A stretch of 6,223 nucleotides of DNA, taken from the NCBI GenBank assembly GCA_964513655.1, contig CAZENQ010000136.1, positions 1 to 6,223 on the forward strand, read 5' to 3'. A program made the translations under genes and the position numbers. This document shows, one piece after another, positions 5,980 to 6,223 of this stretch. The notes beneath the pieces were generated by a model. It searched no databases, was not told the DNA's origin, and worked only from the letters and a program-made list of their open reading frames with translations. Each line of letters opens with the position of its first letter. The stretch's first letter is position 1. This DNA is from G020350405 sp964513655 (GTDB taxonomy: Bacteria > Planctomycetota > Phycisphaerae > Sedimentisphaerales > Anaerobacaceae).

Positions 5980-6006
5980 GGCAAGCCTAAGCATTCTGGC
6001 GAGGCA
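5980..6006 (-). repeat. Right arm of the 27-base flanking inverted repeat
   Basis: The reverse complement of this stretch begins TGCCTCGCCAGAATGCTT and matches the sequence at 713-739 at 24 of 27 positions. It lies 92 bases after the last gene, outside the terminator hairpin. The match falls off within a few bases on either side, so the repeat has defined edges. With the left arm it brackets a unit of about 5.3 kb containing all four genes. Confidence 0.6.
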
Positions 6007-6156
6007 CCCTTTTTCAATCAAACGTGCAGCTACCTACCAGCAACAATCCGAAAATTTAAAATTCTTTAAATGCTTTCCTGACAAGCTCTTATCTCTGTCA
6101 ATCCCATCAAAAACACCCCAATTTTCGCACCAAACGCGCGACCCCCTCTACTAATG

Positions 6157-6211
6157 AGCGGACCCTCCGTCCGGCCCGCTTGCCGCGTCGTAGCTTTAGC
6201 GATGACGGGCC
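6157..6211. repeat. GC-rich nested hairpins at the window end
   Basis: Three inverted repeats overlap here. CGGAC (6159-6163) pairs with GTCCG (6169-6173). GGCCCG (6173-6178) pairs with CGGGCC (6206-6211). Inside the latter, CGTCGTAGC (6186-6194) pairs with GCGATGACG (6199-6207) with one G-T wobble and one mismatch. The two inner alternatives compete for 6206-6207. The compact GTAGCTTTAGCGA core resembles dispersed intergenic palindromes of environmental bacteria. That resemblance is from memory and unproven. Confidence 0.35.
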
Positions 6212-6223
6212 CTTTGAAAAATA

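Larger units (their letters stand above)
5921..6223. other. Right non-coding flank
   Basis: No convincing gene is visible in these roughly 300 bases. The minus strand from 6223 stays open for 38 codons, ending at a TGA near 6107-6109. The peptide is arginine-rich and lies across GC-rich hairpins, so I do not call it, although it could be the end of a gene beyond the window. The stretch holds a shortened inverted copy of the left-hand repeat (5945-5963), the right arm of the flanking inverted repeat (5980-6006), a perfect AT-rich inverted repeat ATTTAAA/TTTAAAT (6054-6071), and a GC-rich structured end (6157-6211). Confidence 0.5.

Noticed and set aside
1..6223. CRISPR array, tRNA or rRNA genes, transposase
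   Set aside because: No regularly spaced repeats with unique spacers, no cloverleaf-like segments, and no transposase or integrase motifs were seen on either strand.

Overview
The window holds one compact plus-strand operon of four genes (747-5887), flanked by about 740 bases of non-coding sequence on the left and 335 on the right. Products, in order: an N6-adenine-type DNA methyltransferase; a large ATPase/kinase with a MORC/HSP90-like GHKL ATPase at the N-terminus and a complete histidine kinase at the C-terminus; a response regulator with an unrecognised C-terminal domain; and a soluble ComEC-type metallo-beta-lactamase (MBL) fold hydrolase. The last three start codons overlap the preceding gene (ATGA, ATGA, and a 17-base overlap), each behind a Shine-Dalgarno-like sequence, so the genes are probably translationally coupled.

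The organism is bacterial (Shine-Dalgarno sites, tight operon, two-component proteins). Composition is mixed, and the intergenic DNA carries short stem-loop and direct repeats of kinds common in Gram-negative and environmental genomes. No gene gives a reliable phylum. The methyltransferase gene is visibly more GC-rich than the kinase gene, which suggests modular assembly or transfer.

Layout: 1-746 has no convincing gene but holds several inverted repeats, a palindromic TCCCAGC/GCTGGGA element, two copies of a roughly 50-base direct repeat, and a leader-like pair of hairpins just before the operon. Positions 747-5887 are the operon. A hairpin resembling an intrinsic terminator begins four bases after the last stop. 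Beyond it lie a degenerate inverted copy of the left-hand repeat, a 27-base sequence that is a near-perfect inverted copy (24/27) of the sequence just before the methyltransferase, and a GC-rich structured end.

Inferred joint role: a modification enzyme, a GHKL sensor-kinase, a phosphorelay receiver and an MBL-fold effector together look like a signal-gated restriction or anti-phage (conflict) system. The methyltransferase would mark self DNA, the GHKL module would sense a trigger, and phosphotransfer to the receiver would control the MBL hydrolase. I do not recognise this four-gene combination as a named defence system, but novelty cannot be confirmed from sequence alone.
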